This document shows positions 41,869 to 51,034 of a DNA stretch of 64,000 bases, piece after piece (position 1 is the first letter of the stretch; each line of letters begins with the position of its first letter). Under the pieces are notes generated by a model, which ran no database searches, had not been told where the DNA came from, and saw only the letters and a program-made list of their open reading frames with translations. A program made the translations under genes and the position numbers. Location: positions 1 through 64,000 of the forward strand of contig JAIHAL010000006.1 in the NCBI GenBank assembly GCA_020054675.1, written 5' to 3'. The DNA is from Oscillospiraceae bacterium (GTDB taxonomy: Bacteria; Bacillota; Clostridia; Oscillospirales; Ruminococcaceae).

Positions 41869-42021
41869 TATAACATTTATCTGCATTTTGTAAATAATTT
41901 CGACAATTTTATTAAAAATAAAAAGAAATTTAACAAAATAAACATATATGTTTAGAGTGTTAATGTTATAATTTCATTAAAAGACGGATTAAGAAATTTT
42001 TACAAAAAGAGGGATTTGTTT

Positions 42022-43968
42022 ATGAAGACATCAATCAAATCAAGAATTTTAAGAACGGTTTTAATTTCAAGCGTGCTTGTCGGATTTTTAATTTCGGCAA
42101 TTTCATGCGGGACGCTTTTTAAATTGCTTATTGACAACAATGACCAGGATGCATCTTTAATGGCAAAGGCGTACTCTCTTAATGTAAAATACGCAATGGA
42201 CACAATAAAAGCTCAGATTGAAAATGTTGCAAAAAATGAACATATAACCGACCAAACTCTTTCTCTTGAACAGAGGAAAAAAATCCTTGCAGAGGCTGCA
42301 AAAGGAACAGTTTTTTCGGATTTTTCAGTTAGTGATGAAAAGGGGAAAACATATAACAACACAGATATTTCCGAAAGGGAATACTTTAAACAGGCAATGA
42401 ACGGAAATACCTATATTTCAAGCCCTGTAATAAGAAAAACCGACGTAAAGCTTACAATCATGGTTGGGACTCCGCTGTAAAACAATAGTTCAAAAGGAAT
42501 TGTTTACGGCGCAATAGATTATTCTTTTTTCAGCAATATAATTTCAAATATTAAAATGGGGGAAACAGGATACGGCTTTATAATTGACAAAACCGGAACG
42601 GTTATTGCACATCCTGATTCCAAGGTGGTTGAAGGATTTACAAATTACATAGAAAAGGCAAAAGAGGATGCTTCCTATTCGACATTGTCTTCTTTAATGC
42701 AAAAAATGGTCAATGGCGAAAGCGGAAATGGCGTTTATAAGATAAACGGACAATGGATGTATGTTGCCTATATGCCTGTTGAAGGCGTTGAAGGCTGGTC
42801 CATAGGCGTGGTTGTATCATATAATGAGGTTCTTTCGTCGTTTTGGGTAACTCTTGCGGTTTGCCTTGCCACACTTGTATTTTTAATAGCGCTTACCATT
42901 TTGATTTCGATAAAAATGTCAAATTCCATTGCAAAGCCGGTTAAGGATGCAACCGAAAGGCTTGAAGCGCTTTCGCAAGGTGATTTGAATTCTCCGGTTG
43001 AAATTGCAAAAACCAAGGATGAAACTCTTGTGCTGACTACCGCACTTTCGGAAACTGTAAATTCGCTTAAATCATTCATAGGAGATATTGAAAACGTGCT
43101 TTCCAATATTTCCGACGGAAATTTGCAGGTTGAAACGGGCACGAATTATGTCGGCGATTTTGCTCCGATAAAGGATTCGCTTGAGAATATACTTTATTCT
43201 TTGAGCGAGGTATTTTCCGATATAAATACCGCGGCAAGCCATGTGAGGGCGGGAGCGGAACAGGTTGCTTCGGGCGCTTCCGTGCTTTCAGAAAGCGCTT
43301 CAACTGAGGCAAGCACGATGGAAGAGCTAAGCGCAATGATTTCGGAGATTTCAAACAATACCAAGCAGAATGCGAAAAATGCCAAAAAGGCAAGCGCTCT
43401 TGCAAAGGAAACCTTTGAACAGGTTGACGAGGGCCATAAGAGCATGAGTCAAATGCTTGAAGCAATGCAGGACATTAACAATTCTTCCGAACAGATTTCA
43501 AGAATAATTAAGGTGATTGATGATATTGCTTTCCAGACCAACATACTTGCACTTAATGCCGCAGTAGAAGCGGCAAGGGCAGGTGCCGCGGGCAAAGGCT
43601 TTGCCGTTGTAGCCGATGAAGTAAGGGCCCTTGCGGAAAAGAGCGCCGAGGCGGCAAAGGATACTTCAAAGCTTATTGAGGAATCAATTTCAAATGTTCA
43701 AACTGGAACTCAGCTTGCCGGAAATACCGCAGGCGCACTTGATAAAATCGTTGAAATGGTTTCGCAGGTTGAGGAATTCATCAACAGGATTGCAGAGGCC
43801 TCTGAGGGACAGGCAAGTGCCGTTGAACAAATCAATTCCGGCATGGAGCAGATAACCGACGTTATACAAAGGAATTCCGCAACGGCAGAGGAAAGTGCCG
43901 CTGCAAGCCAGGAGCTTACCGGACAGGCAAATCTGCTTAAAGAAAAAATCGACAAATTTAAGATTTAG
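42022..43968 (+). pseudogene. Methyl-accepting chemotaxis protein interrupted by an in-frame TAA
   Basis: The gene starts at an ATG with AGAGGG upstream. Its layout is N-terminal helix (about residues 12-35), a double-Cache sensor domain, second helix (LAVCLATLVFLIALTILI), HAMP (IAKPVKDATERLEALSQGDL) and the long signalling domain with the hairpin tip IDDIAFQTNILALNAAVEAA and RAGAAGKGFAVVADEVRAL. Codon 153 is TAA (42478-42480): the protein reads IMVGTPL, stop, NNSSKGIVYGAIDYSFF, and the same frame continues to 43968. As the frame is kept, a single base change is enough, probably from a Tyr codon. A truncated downstream product could start at the ATG at 42556 but would lack the first membrane helix. 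No other chemotaxis gene is in the window. Confidence 0.88.
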
Positions 43969-43972
43969 CATA

Positions 43973-44006
43973 AAAATCCCGCCATGGATGCCCATGGCGG
44001 GATTTT
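43973..44006. terminator. Bidirectional terminator
   Basis: AAAATCCCGCCATGG (43973-43987) pairs perfectly with 43992-44006 around ATGC. It lies between the chemoreceptor and the converging Cys-rich gene. Confidence 0.9.
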
Positions 44007-44013
44007 ATAGTCG

Positions 44014-44643
44014 TTATCCGTTGTATGGCGCTGTGATTGTAACATCTTCGGCAGAGCAGGTCTGTACGAATGTGGGGTATCCTGTTCCGTTTGTGATAAC
44101 GGCAAGACAGTATTCGTTTCTGTAAAGTCTTCCGGAAGCAAAAATTCCGTTTTCAATCAAGAAGTTTACAGTGGATGTTGGAGGAACCGTTGCAAGATAT
44201 GCTCTTATTGCGGCTTCACTGCACGGGTCGCATGGCTTCGGGCAGAGAGGGACGGGAAGATACGTTATGCTGCTAAGGCCGGCTGAGGTCGGAACATAAA
44301 TTGCGGCAATTGCTCCAAGCGGTATGGCGTGTATAATTTCTCCTGAGGCATTTTTAAGGGTAAAGACGCCAAAATCGGTTCCCGTTGAAAACAAAGCGGC
44401 TGGAATACCGATTAAGGCTGCACCGCTTTTTGTTGTTACGGTAACAGAAATTGTTGTTTGGGTTGAAAAAAGTGAAATGAGCTGGATAATAAGGTTTTTA
44501 ATTTGCGCTATGCAGCAGCTTTCGGGGTCGCGCTGGGGGATAGGGCAGCAGCATGGGCAGCAAATTGGCGGACACGGACAATGCTTTGAGAAATCATAAA
44601 TTACGGTTTCAGGCTCAAAATCTCTGGGAGCTCTTCTGCGCAT
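44014..44643 (-). CDS. Cys-rich protein with exosporium/coat-like features
   Basis: The 209-residue protein (start ATG 44643, with AAAGGAGA upstream; an ATG at 44715 would add 24 unlikely residues) begins RRRAPRDFEPETVIYDFSKH and then a striking cluster, CPCPPICCPCCCPIPQRDPE followed by SCC. The rest is a beta-rich domain (TTISVTVTTKSGAALIGIPA, then ALFSTGTDFGVF), a second CPKPCDPCSE group and a C-terminal CSAEDVTITAPYNG. Such Cys patches and beta domains are seen in spore-coat and exosporium proteins, which are disulphide cross-linked. I infer a structural role in the spore surface. No close family name comes to mind. Confidence 0.72.
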   Translation of the reverse strand: MRRRAPRDFEPETVIYDFSKHCPCPPICCPCCCPIPQRDPESCCIAQIKNLIIQLISLFSTQTTISVTVTTKSGAALIGIPAALFSTGTDFGVFTLKNASGEIIHAIPLGAIAAIYVPTSAGLSSITYLPVPLCPKPCDPCSEAAIRAYLATVPPTSTVNFLIENGIFASGRLYRNEYCLAVITNGTGYPTFVQTCSAEDVTITAPYNG

Positions 44644-44750
44644 AATGTTCTCTCCTTTTGAAAAATAAACGGCTTTTTGGTTAAGCCGCGGACAAAAAAA
44701 TGTCTTTTTCGTCATTACATTATATGCATGAGGAGCTTTAGTGCTACTTG

Positions 44751-45563
44751 TTATTCAATCAATTTTAAATCGGGAGCAGAGCCAAGTTTTTTGCATTCTT
44801 CCCAATTTTGAGGGAAAAGCTCTGCAAATTCGGTCATGTGCTTCCAGTATCTTTTTGGCATCATAGTCATTCTGCATTTGGGGTTGTAACGTTCTTTTAT
44901 GCCTATCGTGTCATAGAATTTTTTCCAAAGCCGCCTGTAATGCAGTTCTTCTTCGTTGGCGCATGGCAGTGAAAGCTCCTCTACTGGAATTATTTGCGCC
45001 TCGTACGGCCTGTAAACAAGCGCCATTCGGTTGGTCTTGTCAAATATCATAAAAGTTTCCTGCGGCAAGCGATTGCAAAAATGGTTTTTCATCAGCGGAA
45101 GGATTATGTTTTTTGGCTCAATTACTGAAACTAAAACTCCGTCATATGATGAAAACCTTACAAAACCGAGGAAAAGGTGAAGCTCCCTTTCAAGGTGGCG
45201 GACAGCCTTAAAAAGTTCGTTTACCGTATCATCCGCAAGCATATTCATCACGCTTTTGCCGTATTTAAAGCCAAGGTGCAGGAATTTTAAAATCAGCAGC
45301 TCCTTTTGCTCATGACAGGTGAGGAAAGCCTTGCAGACGGTTTCATAGGCGCTTTTTGATATTTTTTCCCTGATTCCTTTGCTTACCCTTGCGGCCTTTT
45401 CATAGTCGGTTAAAATGTCCTTTATTTCGTAAAAACTCATCTGTTCCGGAGAAGCGGTTATTTCCTCCGGAATCTCCCTTTTCTCAAAGCTTTCAAACAC
45501 ACAGCACATCAGTCCGTCAAAGGTGCCATCGTAGCGGTAGATTACATTTGTCCCGTAAGGCAT
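44751..45563 (-). CDS. DNA repair protein partner of the radical SAM enzyme (TIGR03915-type)
   Basis: The 270-residue protein matches the family found invariably next to a radical SAM putative DNA modification/repair enzyme. It begins VIYRYDGTFDGLMCCVFESF and has the DUF4130-like middle (HLERELHLFLGFVRFSSYDG) and the C-terminal RLWKKFYDTIGIKERYNPKC, then RMTMMPKRYWKHMTEF. It probably has a uracil-DNA-glycosylase-related role, as some family members are fused to such domains. Its start overlaps the end of the upstream gene by 22 bases, so the two are translated together. GGAGGATTATTTAAA precedes the ATG. The shared promoter carries a LexA box. Confidence 0.88.
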   Translation of the reverse strand: MPYGTNVIYRYDGTFDGLMCCVFESFEKREIPEEITASPEQMSFYEIKDILTDYEKAARVSKGIREKISKSAYETVCKAFLTCHEQKELLILKFLHLGFKYGKSVMNMLADDTVNELFKAVRHLERELHLFLGFVRFSSYDGVLVSVIEPKNIILPLMKNHFCNRLPQETFMIFDKTNRMALVYRPYEAQIIPVEELSLPCANEEELHYRRLWKKFYDTIGIKERYNPKCRMTMMPKRYWKHMTEFAELFPQNWEECKKLGSAPDLKLIE

Positions 45564-46852
45564 TTTAAATAATCCTCCTTTGATGGCTCAGGATCGAAAA
45601 ATGAAAGCTGTTTGGTTTGGATGAAATTTCCGTCGACATCAAAATTTTTTACGGCGCTTTCGGACATAAGCTCCCTTAATATTGCGCTTTCGGTTATTTT
45701 AAGTCCTTGAGCCTTTTTTCCGCCGCATACTATGAAATACTGCGCACGCTTTAAAACCACTCCGATTTTTTTAAGGGCGTCAAAATCAAGCGAACGAACC
45801 TTTCTTGCCGTTAAAATCCTTCTTGCGGAAGTCACTCCTATTCCGGGAACGCGCAAAAGCATTTCATAAGGCGCGGTATTTACTTCCACCGGGAAAAGCT
45901 CCATGTGATGGATTGCCCAGTTGCATTTCGGGTCAAGGAACGGATTGAAGTTTTGATTTTTTTCATCAAGTATCTCCTTGGCCTCAAAGCCGTAAAACCT
46001 TAATAGCCAATCGGCCTGATAAAGCCTGTGTTCCCTTAAAAGCGGAGGCTTTTCGACCGGCAGAAGCTTCTGGTCGCCAACCGGCACATATGCCGAAAAG
46101 AAAACCCTTTTAAGCTTGTATTCGCGGTAAAGTCCCTCCGTAAGGCGAAGTATCTGGTAATCAGTGTCAGGAGTTGCGCCGATTATCATTTGCGTGCTTT
46201 GGCCTGCCGGCGCAAAAGGTTTTGCGCCTCGGTACCGCACTATTTCGGTGGAATTTTGCTCTATTTTGGTTGAAATTTGCTTCATAGGCAAAAGTATTGA
46301 ATGTTTTGATTTGTCCGGTGCAAGTTTTTGCAGACTTTGCTGGGATGGGAGTTCGATGTTTACGCTCACTCTGTCCGCAAGTGCTCCTATTTGCTTTATA
46401 AGTTCATAATCCGCCCCGGGAATTACCTTTGCGTGGATATATCCGTTGAATTTGTATTCGTTTCTTAAAAGCGAAAGGGTTTCAATAATCTGCTCGCAGG
46501 TATAATCCGGGCTTTGAATTATTCCGGAGCTTAAAAAAAGTCCCTCAATGTAATTGCGCTTGTAAAAATTTATCGTAATGTCCGCAAGTTCGCGCGGAGC
46601 AAATCTTGCTCTTGGAACATCGTTGCTCCTTCGGTTTACGCAATATTTGCAGTCGTACATGCAGTAGTTTGTCAGCAGCACTTTCAGCAAAGAAATGCAT
46701 CTTCCGTCAGAAGCAAAGCTGTGGCATATTCCGCAGGCGACCGCATTTCCGATTCCGCCGGGTGAGGATGAACGGTCGATTCCGCTTGAAGTGCAGGCCG
46801 CATCAAATTGTGCCGAGCCTGCAAGTATTTGAAGTTTTTCCAAAGCTTCCAT
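45542..46852 (-). CDS. Radical SAM putative DNA modification/repair protein (TIGR03916-type)
   Basis: The N-terminal radical SAM core has CMYDCKYCVNRRSND (C-x3-C-x2-C near residue 70) binding the catalytic cluster, then FLSSGII and HAKVIPGADYELI. The C-terminal part contains a helix-hairpin-helix DNA-binding element (LLRVPGIGVTSARRILTARK, about residue 335) and ends near residue 436. An extra Cys group (CGICHSFASDGRCISLLK) lies before the core. The family is predicted to act on DNA lesions, and its regulation by LexA here supports that. AAAGGA precedes the ATG. Confidence 0.9.
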   Translation of the reverse strand: MEALEKLQILAGSAQFDAACTSSGIDRSSSPGGIGNAVACGICHSFASDGRCISLLKVLLTNYCMYDCKYCVNRRSNDVPRARFAPRELADITINFYKRNYIEGLFLSSGIIQSPDYTCEQIIETLSLLRNEYKFNGYIHAKVIPGADYELIKQIGALADRVSVNIELPSQQSLQKLAPDKSKHSILLPMKQISTKIEQNSTEIVRYRGAKPFAPAGQSTQMIIGATPDTDYQILRLTEGLYREYKLKRVFFSAYVPVGDQKLLPVEKPPLLREHRLYQADWLLRFYGFEAKEILDEKNQNFNPFLDPKCNWAIHHMELFPVEVNTAPYEMLLRVPGIGVTSARRILTARKVRSLDFDALKKIGVVLKRAQYFIVCGGKKAQGLKITESAILRELMSESAVKNFDVDGNFIQTKQLSFFDPEPSKEDYLKCLTGQM

Positions 46853-46884
46853 AGTGCAGCATCCTTTTGTTTTATTATACCTAT

Positions 46885-46913
46885 ATTATACCGCGAACAA
46901 GAGTTCTTGTAAA
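46885..46913 (-). promoter_or_regulatory. Promoter of the radical SAM repair operon
   Basis: On the minus strand TTTACA (46913-46908) and TATAAT (46890-46885) have a 17-base spacer, about 33 bases before the start codon. A second TATAAT-like box lies a little further downstream. Confidence 0.75.
46894..46907. promoter_or_regulatory. LexA (SOS) box between -35 and -10 of the repair operon
   Basis: CGAACAAGAGTTCT contains GAAC-N4-GTTC exactly, the Gram-positive LexA/DinR operator, and lies wholly within the promoter spacer. A second, one-mismatch site (GAAA-ATTT-GTTC, 46923-46934) sits just upstream inside a longer palindrome, TTTGCGAA/TTCGCAAA (46918-46939). Confidence 0.75.
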
Positions 46914-46948
46914 GGAGTTTGCGAAAATTTGTTCGCAAAATTTCAAAC

Positions 46949-46982
46949 AAAAAACCATGCCGTATTTTGGCATGGCTTTTTT
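46949..46982 (-). terminator. Terminator after prs
   Basis: On the minus strand GGCATGG/CCATGCC arms flanked by A6 and T6 runs form a classical hairpin ten bases beyond the prs stop. It also separates prs from the divergently placed LexA-box region. Confidence 0.88.
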
Positions 46983-46992
46983 GGGGATGGGT

Positions 46993-48138
46993 TTACTTAT
47001 TTCTATGCTTTTCAAGTAAGAGTCTTATTTTTTCGTGCGGGTCAATGATGGTGCTTATGGAAACATCGTGGTTTATTGCCGCAATAAAGTATGCAATGTA
47101 TTTTGAAACATCAACTTCGTTGAACCATTCACGCTTTTTAAGCTCATCAGAGCGATAGGTGAGGTTCGTGCCGAAAACTCCGTCTATTATTCCGTCATTG
47201 TATGCTTTGTCGAAAGAATCAAGCCCGTTTGTGAAGATGGAATAGGTCGCATATGCAAAAATCCTTTTTGCCTTGCGCTTTTTAAGCTCATATGCAATGT
47301 CAAGCATGGATTCGCCGGATGAAATTATGTCATCGGCAATGAAGATGTCCTTGCCCTCTACGGAATTTCCAAGGTATTCGTGGGCCACAATCGGGTTGCG
47401 TCCGTTTACAATCCTTGAATAGTCGCGCCTTTTGTAGAACATTCCAAGGTCAACGCTAAGCACCGAGGCATAGTACATGTTCCTGTTGATGGCGCCTTCG
47501 TCTGGACTTACTATCATAAAGTGCTCCTTGTCTATGTTGAGGTCCTTTATGTTGTTGAACATGGCTTTAAGCACCTGATAAGCCGGAATTACGTTGTCAA
47601 AGCCCATAAGGGGGATTGCGTTGTGCACGCGCGGGTCATGGGCATCAAAGGTAACTATGTTTTTAACTCCCATTCTTTCAAGCTCTTGAAGCGCCACTGC
47701 GCAGTCAAGAGATTCCCTGTAATTTCTCCTGTGCTGTCTTCCGCCGTAAAGTATCGGCATGATTACGTTTATCCTGTGTGCTTTTCCGCCGGCGGCCTGA
47801 ATGATTCTCTTTAAATCCTGGAAGTGGTCGTCTGGGGACATTGCGTTTTCCTTGCCGAAAAGCTCGTATTTGCAGTTGTAGTTGCCAACGTCAACGATTA
47901 TGAACAAGTCATCTCCGCGCACGGTGGATTTTATTATTCCTTTTGCGTCGCCGGAAGCAAAGCGGGGACATTGGGCTTCAATTAAGAAGCTTTCTTCTGT
48001 TCCTCCGTTTCGCCTTGACCATTCCACAAGGTACTTGTCGATTTTTTCACCAAGCTCCCTTGCGCTTTCCATAGCAATAATTCCAAGAGGAGCTACTCTT
48101 GTTTGAGGGTCAAACTGGACTTCGTTATTGATATTCAT
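46993..48138 (-). CDS. prs: Ribose-phosphate pyrophosphokinase, long clostridial type
   Basis: The enzyme makes PRPP from ribose 5-phosphate and ATP for nucleotide and amino acid synthesis. The PRPP-binding motif FIADDIISSGESMLDIAYEL (about residues 265-285), the catalytic-flap region MPILYGGRQHRRNYRESL and FDAHDPRVHNA are clear. At 381 residues it is longer than the usual 310-320, with an N-terminal extension and inserts, as in a divergent form found in some Clostridia. Whether it depends on phosphate and is inhibited by ADP like classical forms is unknown. AAAGGGGAAGA precedes the ATG. Confidence 0.9.
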   Translation of the reverse strand: MNINNEVQFDPQTRVAPLGIIAMESARELGEKIDKYLVEWSRRNGGTEESFLIEAQCPRFASGDAKGIIKSTVRGDDLFIIVDVGNYNCKYELFGKENAMSPDDHFQDLKRIIQAAGGKAHRINVIMPILYGGRQHRRNYRESLDCAVALQELERMGVKNIVTFDAHDPRVHNAIPLMGFDNVIPAYQVLKAMFNNIKDLNIDKEHFMIVSPDEGAINRNMYYASVLSVDLGMFYKRRDYSRIVNGRNPIVAHEYLGNSVEGKDIFIADDIISSGESMLDIAYELKKRKAKRIFAYATYSIFTNGLDSFDKAYNDGIIDGVFGTNLTYRSDELKKREWFNEVDVSKYIAYFIAAINHDVSISTIIDPHEKIRLLLEKHRNK

Positions 48139-48174
48139 TTTATTTAATCTTCCCCTTTTATATTTTTATCAGGA

Positions 48175-49383
48175 TTAAAAAGCATCCTGTTTTTTCTTTT
48201 TTGCGCGCCGTATGTTGATGTATATCGAAAGCACAACGGCAAGGATTAAAAATATCAGCATCAGAACCCATGAATTTGACGAACTTGCCTTTACTTCGTT
48301 CCAAAGCTGCTTTGTGTATTCATTTGTTCCGTCAGATAAATCTTTAAAGGCCTCGGTTTTGTTTTGCAGGTATTCGTCGTCGGGATATTGCAGAGGATTG
48401 TTTTTTATTTCATCGTCAAGCAGCTCATAAGCGGCGGTATTTGGAGTGGAGTATCCGATGTATGTGCAGTTTGCGTATGCAATTTCAGGCTCGTTGAGGA
48501 AATTTATATACATTTCCGCGGCTTCTTTGTGTTGTGCCGCCGTTGGTATGCAAACTGCATCGACGAATTTGTTTGTTCCTTCTTTCGGTATGCAGTATGA
48601 AAGGTCGGGATTTTCCTCCATCATAGTCACGGCATCTCCCGCATAATATGGAGCAATTGCCGCAGAGCCACCTTCCATTTTGTCAAAAATTTCATCCATG
48701 ACATAGGACTGCACTATTTTTTTCTGTTCCTTTAAATCTTCCGCGGCCTTTTGAAGCTCACTTTTATCCTCGGTATTAAGCGAAAATCCGTTTTTTATAA
48801 GCGCAATTCCGAAAGCATCGCGCGGATTGTTGAACATAAGGATGTTTCCTTTGTATTTTTCATCCCAAAGGGCATTCCAGCTGTCAATTTTATCGGCAAC
48901 CATTTTTGTATTGTAGATAATGCAGACAATTCCCCACATGTAAGGCACCGAATATTCATTAGTCGGGTCATATGAAGGGTTTAAAAACTTTTTGTCTATA
49001 AGCGAAAAATTTGGGATATTTTCAAAATCAAGCTTTTGGAGCATATTTTCTTTTATCATGCGCGAAATCATATAGTCGGATGGGATTATCACATCATAAT
49101 CGGCCCCTCCGCTCATGAGTTTTGCGTAAAGCTCCTCGTTGGTTGAATAGGTTTTGTAGTTTACCTTTATTCCTGTAAGGGTTTCAAATTCGTTGTTTAC
49201 GTCAAGGCTTTCATCGGAATTTACCGACATGTATTCGCCCCAGTTTGCGACATTAAGCGTAAGTCCTTTTCCGTCAAACCTTTTGTAGTCATAATCTTTT
49301 GAAACCTCCACAAAAGCGTTTGCTGTCAAAGCAGGAATCATGCATGCGGCAGCAAGGCAGGCGGCGAAAGCTTTAAACTTCAT
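48175..49383 (-). CDS. potD: Spermidine/putrescine-binding protein with C-terminal membrane anchor
   Basis: The extracytoplasmic receptor of the polyamine ABC transporter. It has a signal peptide (MKFKAFAACLAAACMIPALT then ANA-F) and the PotD fold: LTLNVANWGEYMS, YKTYSTNEELYAKLMSGGAD, YDVIIPSDYMISRM, PYMWGIVCIIYNT and the later AIAPYYAGDAVTMMEENPDL. Instead of a lipobox cysteine it ends with a hydrophobic helix and a basic tail (SWVLMLIFLILAVVLSIYIN, IRRAKKKKQ), so it seems tethered at the C-terminus. It is the last gene of potABCD, two bases after potC. Confidence 0.92.
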   Translation of the reverse strand: MKFKAFAACLAAACMIPALTANAFVEVSKDYDYKRFDGKGLTLNVANWGEYMSVNSDESLDVNNEFETLTGIKVNYKTYSTNEELYAKLMSGGADYDVIIPSDYMISRMIKENMLQKLDFENIPNFSLIDKKFLNPSYDPTNEYSVPYMWGIVCIIYNTKMVADKIDSWNALWDEKYKGNILMFNNPRDAFGIALIKNGFSLNTEDKSELQKAAEDLKEQKKIVQSYVMDEIFDKMEGGSAAIAPYYAGDAVTMMEENPDLSYCIPKEGTNKFVDAVCIPTAAQHKEAAEMYINFLNEPEIAYANCTYIGYSTPNTAAYELLDDEIKNNPLQYPDDEYLQNKTEAFKDLSDGTNEYTKQLWNEVKASSSNSWVLMLIFLILAVVLSIYINIRRAKKKKQDAF

Positions 49384-49385
49384 TA

Positions 49386-50219
49386 TTATAGTTCTCCTTT
49401 CGGCAAAAAAGATACGGCGCGGTTGTTTTTTGCCTCCCTTTTTGCGTTTTTGCCGTCTATTATGTTTTTAATTATAAGAATTCCCAGAACGACAACAAAA
49501 ATTATCGCCGAAAGGGCATTTATTTCCGGGGATACTTTTTTTCTTGTCATTGCGGCAATTGTAATCGGAAGCGTTTCAACGCTTGTTCCTGATGTAAAAT
49601 AGCTTACCACAAAATCATCAATTGAAAATGTCAGAGCCATTAAGAATCCGGAGATAATTCCGGGAAAGATTTCCGGAACAGCAACTTTTAGAAAAGCCTG
49701 ACGCTCGTTGCAGCCCAAGTCCCTTGCCGCTTCAAGCAGATAAGGGTTCATTTGCCTTAATTTCGGCATTACGCTGTATATCACATACGGCACGTTAAAT
49801 GTTATGTGTGCAAGTATTAGCGATACAAAGCCGAATTTAAAACCAAAAGCATCTGAAAAAATTCTGAAAAGCAGCATAAGGGAAACGCCGGTTATGATTT
49901 CCGGATTTATTATTGGTATGTAGGTTATGTTCATTGCAATTGCTTTCGGAACTTTTTTCATAAAATGTATCCCTACGGCAGCGGCTGTTCCAAGCAAAGT
50001 TGCAAGCACCGAAGAAAATATGGCCACAATTACCGTATTGAAAAGGGCGGACATGATTTGCCTGTTGTGGAAAAGCTTTATGTACCAGTCAAAAGTAAAT
50101 CCTGTCCAGTTGGCGCGGCTTTTTGAAACATTGAATGAAAAAACTATCAGCACAAATATCGGAATATAAAGAAACATGAGTATGAGTGTGATGTATATCT
50201 TTGAAAACGGCTTTTTCAT
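49386..50219 (-). CDS. potC: Polyamine ABC transporter permease PotC
   Basis: A 277-residue inner membrane permease with six helices, starting KKPFSKIYITLILMFLYIPI. The coupling motif EAARDLGCNERQAFLKVAVP (about residue 160) contacts the ATPase. The region FSIDDFVVSYFTSG is typical for PotC. It overlaps the end of potB by four bases. Confidence 0.93.
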   Translation of the reverse strand: MKKPFSKIYITLILMFLYIPIFVLIVFSFNVSKSRANWTGFTFDWYIKLFHNRQIMSALFNTVIVAIFSSVLATLLGTAAAVGIHFMKKVPKAIAMNITYIPIINPEIITGVSLMLLFRIFSDAFGFKFGFVSLILAHITFNVPYVIYSVMPKLRQMNPYLLEAARDLGCNERQAFLKVAVPEIFPGIISGFLMALTFSIDDFVVSYFTSGTSVETLPITIAAMTRKKVSPEINALSAIIFVVVLGILIIKNIIDGKNAKREAKNNRAVSFLPKGEL

Positions 50220-51034
50220 ATGGCAATATTCTCCTCGTTTCCAAATTGATTGAATAAGCTCATCACCAAAAGCACTATGACCATAAGCACCAGCGCCAAA
50301 GCGGAGCCAAGGTGAGGATTGTAGGAATTTCCAAGGAACTGCTGCTCAATAATGTCGCCAATGAGGTCGTTGCTTCCTCCGCCAAGCATCCTTGAAATGA
50401 TAAAGGTGGATATTGACGGCACAAAGACCATTGTAACTCCGGTATAAATTCCTTGAATTGAAAGAGGGATTACAACCTTAAAAATGACTTTAATATAGTT
50501 TGCTCCAAGGTCTTGCGCGGCCTCAATAATGCTTTCGTCGATTTTTGTCATAACGGAATAAAGCGGGAGTATCATAAAGGGAAGATAATTGTAAACCATC
50601 CCCAGCACGATTGCCCCCTGATTGTTGAGCATATTGTCAAAGGGGCCTATGCCGAAGAGTCCCAGAAACTTGTTTATCAGCCCGTTTGATTCAAGCAGCG
50701 TCATCCATGCGTATGTCCTTAAAAGGAAATTTATCCACATTGGCAAGAGAAGCAGCGTCAAGAGCATCCCCTGCCTGTTGGGCATAAGCCTTGAAATTAT
50801 AAATGAAACAGGAAACCCGATTATCAGGCAAATTGCGGTAGAAATTACCGCAAGCCACATTGAGCGCAGCAAAACAGGCACATATTCGGCGGTTATTGCA
50901 ATGTTTTCTATTGTGAATTTGCCGTCTTTTGTGGTGAAAGCAAAGCCTATCACAAGGCAAAGGGGAACGACTATGAATATTGCCATCCATATTATGTAAG
51001 GAGAGGCAATTAATTTTGTTTTGGTGCTTTCCAT
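50216..51034 (-). CDS. potB: Polyamine ABC transporter permease PotB
   Basis: The second permease, 272 residues and six helices, has LLLPMWINFLLRTYAWMTLL and the coupling motif IEAAQDLGANYIKVIFKVVI, then PLSIQGIYTGVTMVF. It touches the end of potA and the start of potC, so translation is coupled along the operon. Confidence 0.93.
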   Translation of the reverse strand: MESTKTKLIASPYIIWMAIFIVVPLCLVIGFAFTTKDGKFTIENIAITAEYVPVLLRSMWLAVISTAICLIIGFPVSFIISRLMPNRQGMLLTLLLLPMWINFLLRTYAWMTLLESNGLINKFLGLFGIGPFDNMLNNQGAIVLGMVYNYLPFMILPLYSVMTKIDESIIEAAQDLGANYIKVIFKVVIPLSIQGIYTGVTMVFVPSISTFIISRMLGGGSNDLIGDIIEQQFLGNSYNPHLGSALALVLMVIVLLVMSLFNQFGNEENIAI

